Made by a program: the position numbers and the translations under genes | The notes under the pieces: generated by a model | The model's input: only the letters and a program-made list of their open reading frames with translations | Told to the model about the DNA's origin: nothing | Databases searched by the model: none | Part shown: positions 38,207 through 46,443 of the stretch, one piece after another | Numbering within the stretch: the first letter of the stretch is position 1 | Layout: the number at the start of each line of letters is the position of its first letter | DNA from: Acetobacter sp. UBA5411 | GTDB taxonomy: Bacteria > Pseudomonadota > Alphaproteobacteria > Acetobacterales > Acetobacteraceae | Direction of reading: 5' to 3' | Length of the DNA: 49,082 bases | Assembly: GCF_002409645.1 (NCBI RefSeq) | Contig: NZ_DHNR01000040.1 | Coordinates: 140,656-189,737 of the forward strand

Positions 38207-38840
38207 AGGCACCCGCCGGAAGACCGGGCTGACGTTCCATGACCGGCCAGAGCACCTGCCCCACCGCCATGTCATTGTTCCGCCAACGGGACAGCGTCAC
38301 CAGAGAGGCCGCCGCGACCGGTCTGGCCGCTTCTGCGACTGGCTGCGCCTTCTGCACAACCCTTGCTTTTCCGGGCCGCGCCTGTCCGTCCGACGTCACA
38401 TCATCCCGCACGCAGACCCTGCTCAACAGCCAGAAGCCCGCCGACGCCAGACAGGCCCCAAGCTGCACCATCGCCGTTGCGAAGGATGTCACAACATGAT
38501 GCTGGGGAAATACCTTCCTCAGCACAGCCTTCATGCCGCGCTCATCTCCCTTCTGGGCGAGAGCTGTTGCATCAAGGAGATTCATTTCTGTCAGACTGAC
38601 CGACCCGCATTCCCGCATACGCACATCCAGCGGGTTCATGCCGAACCCGGAGCATCGGTCCAAAGCATGCCGAAACGCCGATCCCAGCGCCTCCAGATCC
38701 TGTCGGAAGAACATGTCGCCCCAACCGCCAGTTCCAAGGCGGCAACACGGACGACCGGGGCCTGCGAGATACCGCAGCATCCACACAGCTACCCGTTCGT
38801 CACCGGAAAGTTCAGTCAGAGTATCGGAAGTCGCGTTCAT
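38205..38840 (-). CDS. Unrecognised protein with one predicted membrane segment
   Basis: 211 residues; I do not recognise the family. It begins MNATSDTLTELSGDERVAVW and has six cysteines (32, 33, 63, 78, 130, 143), including a CC pair in GRPCCRLGTGGWGDMFF. Residues about 118-140 (SFATAMVQLGACLASAGFWL) look like a single transmembrane helix. The C-terminal 65 residues are basic and alanine-rich. The ribosome site is weak. A Fur/Irr-like palindrome lies about 55-80 bp upstream and bacterioferritin is its convergent neighbour, so an iron-related role is possible. This rests on context only. Confidence 0.7.
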   Translation of the reverse strand: MNATSDTLTELSGDERVAVWMLRYLAGPGRPCCRLGTGGWGDMFFRQDLEALGSAFRHALDRCSGFGMNPLDVRMRECGSVSLTEMNLLDATALAQKGDERGMKAVLRKVFPQHHVVTSFATAMVQLGACLASAGFWLLSRVCVRDDVTSDGQARPGKARVVQKAQPVAEAARPVAAASLVTLSRWRNNDMAVGQVLWPVMERQPGLPAGA

Positions 38841-38892
38841 GGCATCTTCGGACCCGGAAGGTCCGCCTCCTGTCTTGCTGAACCTTCTTTAA

Positions 38893-38919
38893 TTGAGAAC
38901 CATTCTTAATTGCAATTAA
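38893..38919 (-). promoter_or_regulatory. Fur/Irr-like operator and palindrome upstream of the 211-residue gene
   Basis: TTGAGAA-CCA-TTCTTAA (38893-38909) matches 12 of 14 fixed positions of the alphaproteobacterial Irr box (TTTAGAA-3 nt-TTCTAAA). It also resembles Fur boxes of the TGAGAAT/ATTCTCA type. An overlapping perfect 14-bp palindrome, TTAATTGCAATTAA, lies at 38906-38919. On the minus strand a possible promoter TTGCAA, 17 nt, TTAAAG would have the site between its -35 and -10, a repressing position. Confidence 0.5.
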
Positions 38920-39081
38920 AAACCGCATGGTTTCCGGTAAAATCTGCATACGAATGTCCAGCCAGACATTCTGAAAACCCAGCCGGATCTCAACGGAAAT
39001 TTCTGTTTTCAGGAAAAACCCTGCTGAAACGGTGTGATAGGGCATCATCCGGGTAGAGGAGAGGCTCATAAAGCTGGACGC

Positions 39082-41253
39082 TTACCGCTCATCCTCTTTG
39101 GCCAGAGGCAGATTCGGCACCCCGTGGCGTCCCGGCCGCATGACCCAGAGACGATCACCGCTCCATTGCCGGTCAGACAACGTCTTTACACCCGAATCCG
39201 TCATCCAAACGGCCACAGCCCCTTCCCGCCAGACCGCAAACCGGTCGATGGTCGGCACATCCCGGCAAGAGGAGCGCGCCGGAGACACCGCCACAAAGAG
39301 ATCCATTCCCTGACAGACCTCTGAGGACAGAATGCTCTGACCATCCGTCGTATCTTCCACGCGAAGCAGAACGGAATGTTTACCACGCGTGAGAACGCAC
39401 ACCCCCGCAGCTCCGTCCTCACCACAGGTGAGGTCTCCACTGGCCGTCTCGCCATGCAGCGGCAGGCTGACAACCGGACGAGCAAACGCTTGCTCCAGCG
39501 CTCTTCGCTCAAACCAGGCGTCACGGGACTGACCGCTCATCAGCAACTGATCGCCCTCACGCACCGCAATGAGTCCACCATCAGGCGTGATGACCACGTC
39601 CGGCAGGGAATGGAAAAACGGTGTGAGAAACCCGACAAGCATCGGTGCAATGCCAAGCAGTCGCCATGTCCGGCTCCACAGGCACAGCCAGCAGAGGCCG
39701 AAAAGAAACAGCGCCAGTCCCCAGCCGGGCGTCATCGGCACGGCGATCCGGGCTGCGGGCCAATGAGCCACCATATCGGCGAGCCAGATGATGCCATCCA
39801 CGCCCCACCCCATGACATCCAGCGCCCAGCGTTCAAGGTGGACCGGCATCAGCAGAACAGCGAGTAGTCCCGCCGGCATCACCCAGAGCGCCGTCATCGG
39901 GACGGCGAGCAGGTTCGCCACCACAAAGAACGGCTGGATCTCGCCAAAATGCGCCATGGAGACCGGAAGCGTCGCCGTGCCCGCCAACAGACTGGTCAAA
40001 GCAAGCGTCGTGACATGCACGAGAAAACGGCGACTGACCGTTCCCTCACCGTGTAGCCGCCGAAGCGGAACCCTGAGCACTTCATAGCCTGCAATCAGCG
40101 CCATCACCGCCGCGAAGGACATCTGGAATGGAACGCCCAGAATCACCGCCGGACCGGTCAGCAGCAGGACCGTCGCAGCAACAGCCAGCCCGCGCATGGA
40201 GGCGGCATTTCGTCCCGTGACAAGCGCCAGCACGACCAGACAGGCCATGATCAGACTGCGCAGGGCCGGCAGATGCATGCCGGTCATCAACACATAGACC
40301 ATGCCGCCGAGCAGCCCGCAGATCACCGCGATTTCCTTGCACGGCCAGCGGAGCGCGGTCCATTCAATGGAGGCAAGGCCGTAGCGGACAGTCGTGACCA
40401 CCACCCCCATCACGATACCCAGATGCAGCCCCGCAACCGCCAGCAGATGCGACAGGCCGGATACCGAAAACGCCTCCCGATCTTTCGGCGCAATACCTCC
40501 CGACAGGCCGACTAGAAGTGTGGAGGCGATCGCGCCGTCCGATCCGGGCAGCACAACAGCGATCCGGGCGGCAATCGTCTCGCGCAGACGTTCGAGGGTT
40601 GTCGTGGCCGTGACCTTTCCACCATCCTCGACCAGTGTCGCGGCCCCTAGAGCCCGACCGGTTCCCGCTTCTCTCGCGAACCATGCCTCCCGTTGCAGAT
40701 CCCTCGCTCCGGGCATGACAGGAAAAGGCGGTGCTTCCAGCAAGGCACGGATGCGCAGATCATTTCCCGGTCCAAAAACCAGCGAATCGTCATCGCGCAG
40801 CCGGATACGCAGCGTCCGTTTCAGCGGCGCCATGCCTTCATCAAGCCATGTCTCGAAGCGCACATGAGACAGGGTGACACGTCGTCCCCCCGGCGCACCC
40901 TCAACACGAGCAGGCAGCATATCCACCGCCTGAACATGACCAGTCAGCATGACGGCGCGTCGGGGCAGTTCGGGCATAGGCGGCGCGCGATGATTTTCGC
41001 TCCACGCCGCCAGAAAGCCGAGACTCAGGCACAGCAGCACGCAACCGGAGACACGTCCCTCCAACCGATGCCAGCCCATTATGAGAAGAGGAACGGCAAG
41101 AAGGCAGCTACCCAGAGCCCACCAGACCATAGGCTCCGTGAGAGGCTGAAAATAGGCGAGAACACCAAGGGCAATAAAAACAGGCAGCCACAACGGCAGT
41201 CTGTGACGTTCCGTGAGAAGCAGAGTCTGCAAGCGGGTCAGTGCGCCCTTCAC
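39082..41253 (-). CDS. comEC: ComEC/Rec2-family membrane protein
   Basis: 723 residues from the GTG at 41253, which has AGGAG 10-11 nt upstream; the TTG at 41277 lies inside the terminator of the preceding gene. ComEC forms the inner-membrane channel for DNA uptake. The N-terminal DUF4131 region (about 20-190) is followed by the competence core with LLVGLSGGIAPKDREAFSVS and GLSHLLAVAGLHLGIVMGVV, then MTGMHLPALRS and many helices. The C-terminal domain (about 580-723) lacks the HxHxDH metal motif of ComEC nucleases in other groups. Competence in this organism is not shown. It is a single gene ending without an evident terminator. Confidence 0.93.
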   Translation of the reverse strand: MKGALTRLQTLLLTERHRLPLWLPVFIALGVLAYFQPLTEPMVWWALGSCLLAVPLLIMGWHRLEGRVSGCVLLCLSLGFLAAWSENHRAPPMPELPRRAVMLTGHVQAVDMLPARVEGAPGGRRVTLSHVRFETWLDEGMAPLKRTLRIRLRDDDSLVFGPGNDLRIRALLEAPPFPVMPGARDLQREAWFAREAGTGRALGAATLVEDGGKVTATTTLERLRETIAARIAVVLPGSDGAIASTLLVGLSGGIAPKDREAFSVSGLSHLLAVAGLHLGIVMGVVVTTVRYGLASIEWTALRWPCKEIAVICGLLGGMVYVLMTGMHLPALRSLIMACLVVLALVTGRNAASMRGLAVAATVLLLTGPAVILGVPFQMSFAAVMALIAGYEVLRVPLRRLHGEGTVSRRFLVHVTTLALTSLLAGTATLPVSMAHFGEIQPFFVVANLLAVPMTALWVMPAGLLAVLLMPVHLERWALDVMGWGVDGIIWLADMVAHWPAARIAVPMTPGWGLALFLFGLCWLCLWSRTWRLLGIAPMLVGFLTPFFHSLPDVVITPDGGLIAVREGDQLLMSGQSRDAWFERRALEQAFARPVVSLPLHGETASGDLTCGEDGAAGVCVLTRGKHSVLLRVEDTTDGQSILSSEVCQGMDLFVAVSPARSSCRDVPTIDRFAVWREGAVAVWMTDSGVKTLSDRQWSGDRLWVMRPGRHGVPNLPLAKEDER

Positions 41254-41269
41254 CGGCTCGCTACTCCTG

Positions 41270-41305
41270 AAAAACAAAAAGCCCGCACGCTATGTGCAGG
41301 CTTTT
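41270..41305 (-). terminator. Rho-independent terminator of the YPDV-repeat gene
   Basis: Read on the minus strand, AAAAGCCTGCAC (41305-41294) pairs with GTGCGGGCTTTT (41288-41277) with one mismatch and a 5-nt loop, followed by TTTTTGTTTTT-like sequence. It lies about 60 bp past the stop of the upstream gene and just before comEC, so comEC needs its own promoter or readthrough. Confidence 0.8.
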
Positions 41306-41367
41306 ACGCTGGTCGCCAAGAGATGCCGACGGACAGTGCTACTCCACCGTCAGCACACTTCGTTTGC

Positions 41368-41808
41368 TCAGGGTTTGATGCGACGTCCTTCGGACGCACC
41401 GAAAAAGACGTAATGCGCGAAGAGATCTTCGGAATAGCCTTCAAGGTCGGGATTGGCGGCCAGATAGGCCTTGCCGTCAAACGCCGCGTTCGGGTTACGA
41501 CCTTCACGGAAACCATTCGTCTGATAGTGTGTCGCCGGGTCAATGCCTGCGCCAGCCACATCCGGATAGGTTTCAAGATACCACTGGGCGTCGAAATACA
41601 GGGCTTCCGGCACGGGCGGAACCTTGACCGGAACAACGACCTCTACCGGCGCTTCCACTTCTTCGACTTCAACCTCTGAAAGAAGATCTTCCTTACGGGC
41701 CCGACTTTTCCGCGGTGCAGCCGTTCTACCCGAAGTCGTGGCGGACTTCGTTGCTGATGACCGTGTTTTTCCTGCTTTCGCTGCCTTCATCACACTGGCT
41801 CGTGCCAC
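41368..41808 (-). CDS. Small protein with basic N-terminus and two YPDV-type repeats
   Basis: 146 residues from the GTG at 41808, with AAGGAG 8 nt upstream, better placed than the GTG at 41829. Residues 1-40 are Lys/Arg/Ala/Ser-rich and histone-tail-like. Residues 43-68 are acidic then Val/Pro-rich. Two repeats follow: FDAQWYLETYPDVAGAG with HYQTNGFREGRNPN (72-107) and FDGKAYLAANPDLEGY with HYVFFGASEGRRI (110-143). Such repeats occur in bacterial glycosyltransferases and hemolysin-type surface proteins; their function is unknown. There is no signal peptide. It is divergent from radA and has its own terminator. Confidence 0.8.
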   Translation of the reverse strand: MARASVMKAAKAGKTRSSATKSATTSGRTAAPRKSRARKEDLLSEVEVEEVEAPVEVVVPVKVPPVPEALYFDAQWYLETYPDVAGAGIDPATHYQTNGFREGRNPNAAFDGKAYLAANPDLEGYSEDLFAHYVFFGASEGRRIKP

Positions 41809-41971
41809 GAACTCTTCTCCTTGGTTCACCGAAGCCTGTAAATCGGCCTAATAAGACGGGAATTTAACAATCTGGTCAGGAATGACAATGCAACAGAACA
41901 CGAGAATTGCGTTAAAAATAGGTCTGTGACTTTTTATACCTCTTCTTCTTTATTTCGGAATGTAACGCTCC

Positions 41972-43372
41972 TTGGCCAAGCAACCTCTCCACCGTTTCGT
42001 CTGCCAGTCCTGTGGCGCTGTCTATCCCAAATGGTCCGGAAAGTGCGAAGCCTGTCATGAATGGAACACCATTGTTGAGGAAACGGTCGAACCGACCGCC
42101 TCGCGAGCCAGCAAATCCAAGCGACGCCTGACCTTTTCAGGTCTGGAAGGCAGCGCCGAGCCGCCGGCGCGGATCGGAACCAGCATTGCCGAACTCGACC
42201 GCGTACTGGGAGGCGGTCTCGTCCCCGCATCGGTGGTTCTGGTGGGGGGTGACCCTGGTATCGGCAAATCAACATTGCTGCTCCAGACGGCCTGTCGGCT
42301 TTCGGCCACAGGGCAAAAAGTGATCTATATTTCAGGCGAAGAGGCTGTCGAGCAGATCAGAATGCGGGCCAGACGGCTTGAACTGCACGCACCGACACTG
42401 GAACTGGCTGCTTCCATCAATGTTTCCGACATCGCGGCCACCCTCGAAACCGACACGCCGCCGGGTCTGGTCATCATCGATTCGATCCAGACCATGTGGC
42501 TCGACACGATCGAAAGCGCGCCCGGCTCCGTCGCACAGGTCAGGGCCTGCGCCTTTGAGCTAATCCGTCTGGCGAAAAAACGTGGGTTTGCGCTGATTCT
42601 CGTCGGCCATGTGACGAAAGAGGGTGGTCTGGCGGGCCCGCGTGTGATGGAGCACATGGTTGATGCCGTGATGTATTTCGAAGGCGATCGCGGACACCAG
42701 TTCCGTATCCTTCGCGCCGCGAAAAACCGTTTCGGCGCTACCGATGAAATCGGTGTCTTCGCCATGACTGACCGTGGTCTTGTGGAAGTGCCGAATCCTT
42801 CCGCGCTGTTTCTTGCCGAGCGGCACGGCAACATTGCAGGCTCTGCCGTGTTTGCCGGGCTGGAAGGCACGCGCCCCGTCCTGCTGGAAGTGCAGGCGCT
42901 GCTGTCTCCCAAGGCCGGTGATGGCAGTCCACGCCGCGCCGTGGTTGGGTGGGATACCGGTCGGCTGTCGATGCTGCTGGCGGTGCTTGAGGCCCGATGC
43001 GGGCTCAAACTGGCGGGCATGGATGTCTATCTGAATTTTGCCGGAGGTCTGCGCGTCACGGAACCGGCTGCCGATCTGGCCGCCGCCGCCGCCATCATCT
43101 CCGCCGCCACAGGCCAGCCCACCAGCGCGGGATCGGTCTTTTTTGGCGAGATCGGTCTTTCCGGCGAGATCAGACAGGTGCCGCAATCTGATCTGCGTCT
43201 GCGAGAAGCCCAGAAACTCGGTTTCACCACCGCCGTTTCGCCACGGCGTGTGGCGCGAGGGGCCGCCCGCACAAAACCGCCCGCCGGTCTGGAGTTACAG
43301 GAACTCGGACATCTTTCCAGTCTGGTGGCCGCGATGGGCGGAAATGGCACGCGGGAACCAGAAGAGGACTGA
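41972..43372 (+). CDS. radA: DNA repair protein RadA
   Basis: 466 residues from a TTG start; no ATG gives the required zinc finger. RadA is a RecA-like ATPase that drives branch migration in recombination. The N-terminal zinc finger is CQSCGAVYPKWSGKCEAC (11-28), Walker A is GGDPGIGKSTLL, the RadA signature KNRFG is present (AAKNRFGATDEIG), and a Lon-like C-terminal domain (about 290-455) contains LNFAGGLRVTEPAADLAAAA. The ribosome site is weak, so the start could be poorly translated. The gene ends at a strong hairpin. Confidence 0.96.
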   Translation: MAKQPLHRFVCQSCGAVYPKWSGKCEACHEWNTIVEETVEPTASRASKSKRRLTFSGLEGSAEPPARIGTSIAELDRVLGGGLVPASVVLVGGDPGIGKSTLLLQTACRLSATGQKVIYISGEEAVEQIRMRARRLELHAPTLELAASINVSDIAATLETDTPPGLVIIDSIQTMWLDTIESAPGSVAQVRACAFELIRLAKKRGFALILVGHVTKEGGLAGPRVMEHMVDAVMYFEGDRGHQFRILRAAKNRFGATDEIGVFAMTDRGLVEVPNPSALFLAERHGNIAGSAVFAGLEGTRPVLLEVQALLSPKAGDGSPRRAVVGWDTGRLSMLLAVLEARCGLKLAGMDVYLNFAGGLRVTEPAADLAAAAAIISAATGQPTSAGSVFFGEIGLSGEIRQVPQSDLRLREAQKLGFTTAVSPRRVARGAARTKPPAGLELQELGHLSSLVAAMGGNGTREPEED

Positions 43373-43410
43373 AGACGGATAAATAAAACTCCGGTCTTCA
43401 GCTCATTTGC

Positions 43411-43449
43411 AGAAAGGCTCGCTGTTTTCAGAGAACAGAGAGCCTTTCT
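43411..43449. terminator. Bidirectional-looking hairpin between convergent radA and the OmpA-like gene
   Basis: AGAAAGGCTC (43411-43420) pairs with GAGCCTTTCT (43440-43449); past one mismatch, CTGTT pairs with AACAG, leaving a 7-nt loop. It is placed between the ends of two convergent genes. T-runs are poor on both sides. Confidence 0.65.
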
Positions 43450-43463
43450 ACCTCTAGATGTTC

Positions 43464-44279
43464 CTATTTTTCTGCCGGAGCCTCATCGGAACGGCGGATA
43501 TCCGCCCGATCCGCAGGCGTCTCGATCCCGGTCTTGTTTGGCAGACCGATCACACGGACATAAATCCGCGTTGACGGAATGCCTGCGTTCATCAGAACAG
43601 CACGAATCACCAGCCCACGACTCAGCGACATACGACGCGGGCGCGACAGATCGTTGGGCACACCGCTGGCCGTGACATCGACGAGCGCCCTCACATCCGG
43701 ATGCTCTTTCAGCATCTTGGCGAACGCCAGAATGCCGTTTTTCGTTTCCGGATTGAGCTGGGCCGAATCCGCTCCGAACGTCACCCGCAACCCGCCGCTG
43801 ATTGGCAGCACATCACCCTTGGCGTCTTTTGACGGCTGAGGATCAGGCGGAATCGGGAAAGGATGCAGTTCAACCGGGATCACAATAGGTGTCAGCACGG
43901 GTGGTGGTGGCGGAGCCGCCGGAATCGTTGCTGCCGGTGGTGGTTTGGAGGGTTTCGCTGCGGAAGGCGCGGCCCCGGTCGTTGAGGCAGTGGGAGCCGC
44001 GTTCTGCGCCTCCGGTTTCGTTGGAGCAGGAGATTTTCCGGCTTTCGGAGCGGGAGTCGCCTGCCTGTGGACAGGTTTTTTCGCTGGTCCAGTCTCGGCT
44101 TTCGACTTTTCCGGCGCAGCCCCACCCAGCGCACCGAGCACCGATGTGTCCGTGGTGATCTGTGCGCGCGCCGTATCAGCCCCGCCAGCCGCTGCCAGTC
44201 CCGCAATCACCAGCACGCCGGTCATCGCCAGCAGGCGACGACCTTCGGGCTTATGAAAAGACTTTCTCAAACCGCTCAT
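43464..44279 (-). CDS. OmpA-like domain protein with proline/alanine-rich linker
   Basis: 271 residues from the ATG at 44279 (MSGLRKSFHKPEGRRLLAMT); an upstream frame to 44333 lacks support. The N-terminus has a basic stretch and a hydrophobic helix ending near ADTARAQ, a probable signal peptide or anchor. A long Pro/Ala/Lys linker (about 55-155) is followed by an OmpA-like C-terminal domain (about 175-265): LRVTFGADSAQLNPETKNGI, then DVTASGVPNDLSRPRRMSLS and RGLVIRAVLMNAGIPSTRI. Such domains bind peptidoglycan in the periplasm. The motif is degenerate compared with Pal. Confidence 0.75.
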   Translation of the reverse strand: MSGLRKSFHKPEGRRLLAMTGVLVIAGLAAAGGADTARAQITTDTSVLGALGGAAPEKSKAETGPAKKPVHRQATPAPKAGKSPAPTKPEAQNAAPTASTTGAAPSAAKPSKPPPAATIPAAPPPPPVLTPIVIPVELHPFPIPPDPQPSKDAKGDVLPISGGLRVTFGADSAQLNPETKNGILAFAKMLKEHPDVRALVDVTASGVPNDLSRPRRMSLSRGLVIRAVLMNAGIPSTRIYVRVIGLPNKTGIETPADRADIRRSDEAPAEK

Positions 44280-44392
44280 GCAAAAAGGCCTCGGGACAAC
44301 GTGGACCGGATGATCCTGCGGCAAACACTGCATAGCCCGGGATCACGGAAAACCGCCTTCGAGGATTGACTCGAAAAGTGGCAAACGAAAGA

Positions 44393-45226
44393 TCAGGCGG
44401 CGGTCAGACCATCCGCCACAATTTCCCGCAGCTTGCCGTGCATATGACCGTTGCCAGCCACAATCAGCACGTCATCGGGCAGATCATTCAGGTCGTTGCC
44501 ATCCGGATCGGTGCAGTGACCACCTGCCTCGCGCACAAGCAGGGCACCGGCGGCGCAATCCCACGGCTTGATGCCGAATTCCCAGTATCCTTCGTAACGG
44601 CCAGCAGCAACCCATGCCAGATCCAACGCCGCCGCACCGAAACGACGGATGCCTGCCACCTGCGGCATCAGCGTGCCCATGACGCGGGCAAAAGGAAGGC
44701 GACGCTTCGGAGACACCTTGGCGAAAGGAATGCCGGTCGCAAACAGCGATTCCAGCATCTCGCGACGCGCCGAGACACGGATGCGTCGGTCATTCAGATA
44801 AGCGCCTACGCCCTTCTCCGCCCAGAACATCTCACCTGCCGCAGGGTTGTAGACTACAGCCGCGACCAGCTCGATGGAGCCGTCCGGAAGGCGACGCTGC
44901 AGGCCGATAGAGATCGCCCAGTGCGGAATGCCGTGCAGGAAGTTGGTCGTGCCATCGAGCGGATCAACCACCCAGCGCCATGTCCAGTTGTCACCACCCG
45001 ATTCGCCACTCTCTTCCATCAGGAAGGCGTAGCCGGGACGTGTCCGCTCCAGCTCTTCCTTGAGAGTGCGCTCGGCGCGCAGATCGGCCTGCGACACGAA
45101 GTCACCCGGTCCCTTGATGCTGACCTGAAGCTGCTCGACCTCGTTGAAGTCACGCAGAAGACGCTTCGCTGCCTTTTCGGCGGCGGCCTGCATCACGGTC
45201 ATTACGGGAGAAAGACGCATCGCCAC
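44393..45226 (-). CDS. suhB: Inositol monophosphatase family protein (SuhB-like)
   Basis: 277 residues from the GTG at 45226, with AGGA 9 nt upstream; an ATG two codons further in (45220) is an alternative. It is a metal-dependent phosphatase. Metal ligands are in FLMEESGE (Glu71/72) and WVVDPLDGTTNFLHGIP (Asp88, Asp91), and the C-terminal KPWDCAAGALLVREAGG supplies the last Asp. The natural substrate may be inositol phosphate, or the protein may act in ribosomal RNA maturation as SuhB does in Escherichia coli. It follows efp by 86 bp on the same strand. Confidence 0.92.
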   Translation of the reverse strand: MAMRLSPVMTVMQAAAEKAAKRLLRDFNEVEQLQVSIKGPGDFVSQADLRAERTLKEELERTRPGYAFLMEESGESGGDNWTWRWVVDPLDGTTNFLHGIPHWAISIGLQRRLPDGSIELVAAVVYNPAAGEMFWAEKGVGAYLNDRRIRVSARREMLESLFATGIPFAKVSPKRRLPFARVMGTLMPQVAGIRRFGAAALDLAWVAAGRYEGYWEFGIKPWDCAAGALLVREAGGHCTDPDGNDLNDLPDDVLIVAGNGHMHGKLREIVADGLTAA

Positions 45227-45312
45227 GACATTTGATCCTGTAGGAAAGCGGAAATTGGAACCGCCGGGATTGGAAAACGCACCCGGCGATGGTCAGTGTC
45301 GGACGAAATCCC

Positions 45313-45879
45313 TCAGGATTTCGCACGCTCCACATAGCTGGCGTCATCCGTGCGGACCACGATGCGCTCTCCCGCCTCAATGAACGGTGGCACCATGGTC
45401 TTTACACCATTGGACAGCTTGGCAGGCTTGTAGGACGAGCTGGCCGTCTGGCCTTTCACAACCGGATCAGCCTCGATGATCTCGAGCGTCACCTGCGGCG
45501 GCAGCGTCACGGCAACCGGGTCGCCTTCGACGAGATTCAGGTTCAGCACCATGTTGTCCTGCAGGAACGGCGCCTGATCACCCAGCAGTTCGACCGGAAT
45601 CATGAACTGTTCGAATGTTTCCGGGTCCATCAGAACCAGCGTTTCACCGTCGGTGTAGGAATAGTTGTATTCCTTGTCCTCGGTGATCAGACGCTCGACC
45701 GTATCAGCCGTACGCCAGCGCTCATTGGTCTTGTTGCCCGTCTTCAGGTCACGCATTTCAACCTGAATGAACGCGCCGCCCTTGCCTGGCGTGATGATCT
45801 GCTGCTTGAGAACCGTCCAGCGACGGCCGTCATGCTCAATGACCTGGCCCGCGCGGATCAGGTTTGCCTGCTGTTTCAT
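45313..45879 (-). CDS. efp: Elongation factor P
   Basis: 188 residues, usual length. It rescues ribosomes stalled on proline runs. The three-domain beta structure starts MKQQANLIRAGQVIEHDGRR; the tip lysine that may be modified is Lys33 in TPGKGGAF. The C-terminal domain has VTLPPQVTLEIIEADPVVKG. No EF-P-modifying gene is in the window. AGGG lies about 7 nt before the ATG. Notably, several proteins encoded here (OmpA-like, degP, mdoG) have proline runs, the kind of substrate EF-P helps. Confidence 0.97.
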   Translation of the reverse strand: MKQQANLIRAGQVIEHDGRRWTVLKQQIITPGKGGAFIQVEMRDLKTGNKTNERWRTADTVERLITEDKEYNYSYTDGETLVLMDPETFEQFMIPVELLGDQAPFLQDNMVLNLNLVEGDPVAVTLPPQVTLEIIEADPVVKGQTASSSYKPAKLSNGVKTMVPPFIEAGERIVVRTDDASYVERAKS

Positions 45880-46279
45880 AATTTATCCCTGAAGAAGGAA
45901 ACACTGGGGATCAAAGGCGGGCTTCTACCCTTCAGACGGCTGAAGAGCAAGGTCAGACCAGCGGTATTACCGCCGGACAGCTTTGCCGAAAGGAATTGCC
46001 GGAACACATCCTGCGTTCCTCAAAGGCCTGTCGTTTGAAATCCTGCGATCCGAAAAAAGAAGCCAGAGAGCTGCAATCCCTGATGGATGCGCCCCGCAAA
46101 TCGGGTTGGTTCCACAGATTTCAGTCAAACAATTCATTACAGCAGACCAACATCGCCACTAGAACAGGCGGAGTGACGGCCTGGCACGCCGATATCCGGC
46201 GGCCATGACTGATGATCAGATCTCATCTATATTGTATGGCAGTTTTTCTTACTGACGATTTACCTGATGCAGGTAAATA
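45880..46279. other. efp-tRNA intergenic region without a clear gene
   Basis: This 400-bp stretch contains the efp upstream region and a hairpin at the tRNA 3' side. A 70-codon plus-strand frame (45996-46208) has no family features and no convincing ribosome site, so it is not called. Confidence 0.55.
46258..46278 (-). terminator. Hairpin directly after tRNA-Pro
   Basis: A perfect 9-bp stem ATTTACCTG/CAGGTAAAT with a 3-nt loop starts 1 bp from the tRNA 3' end. There is no T-run downstream, so it may be a trailer structure for 3' processing rather than a terminator. Confidence 0.45.
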
Positions 46280-46353
46280 TCGGGCAGGCGGGATTCGAAC
46301 CCACGACCCCCAGTCCCCCAGACTGATGCGCTACCAGGCTGCGCTACTGCCCG
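46280..46353 (-). tRNA. tRNA-Pro (anticodon GGG)
   Basis: On the minus strand a complete cloverleaf can be drawn: acceptor stem CGGGCAG/CTGCCCG, D-arm GCGC with loop AGCCTGGTA and GCGC, anticodon stem TCAGT/ACTGG with loop CTGGGGG (anticodon GGG after the invariant T33), T-arm GTGGG-TTCGAAT-CCCGC, and discriminator A. The CCA end is not encoded. It reads CCC/CCU proline codons. It lies downstream of the merR gene on the same strand. Confidence 0.97.
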
Positions 46354-46443
46354 TCAGTAATGAACGGCCACTCTCTAGCAGGCTTGCCGACCCTCCACAA
46401 GAGAGGTTCGACAGCATCCGACCGGCAAATGCACTCTGCCGCT

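Noticed and set aside
45996..46208. 70-codon plus-strand open frame between efp and tRNA-Pro
   Set aside because: No family resemblance, no good ribosome site, and unlike neighbouring gene composition.
46280..46353. tRNA-Pro as an integration site
   Set aside because: No integrase gene and no direct repeat of the tRNA 3' end are present nearby; only the flanking inverted repeat was found.
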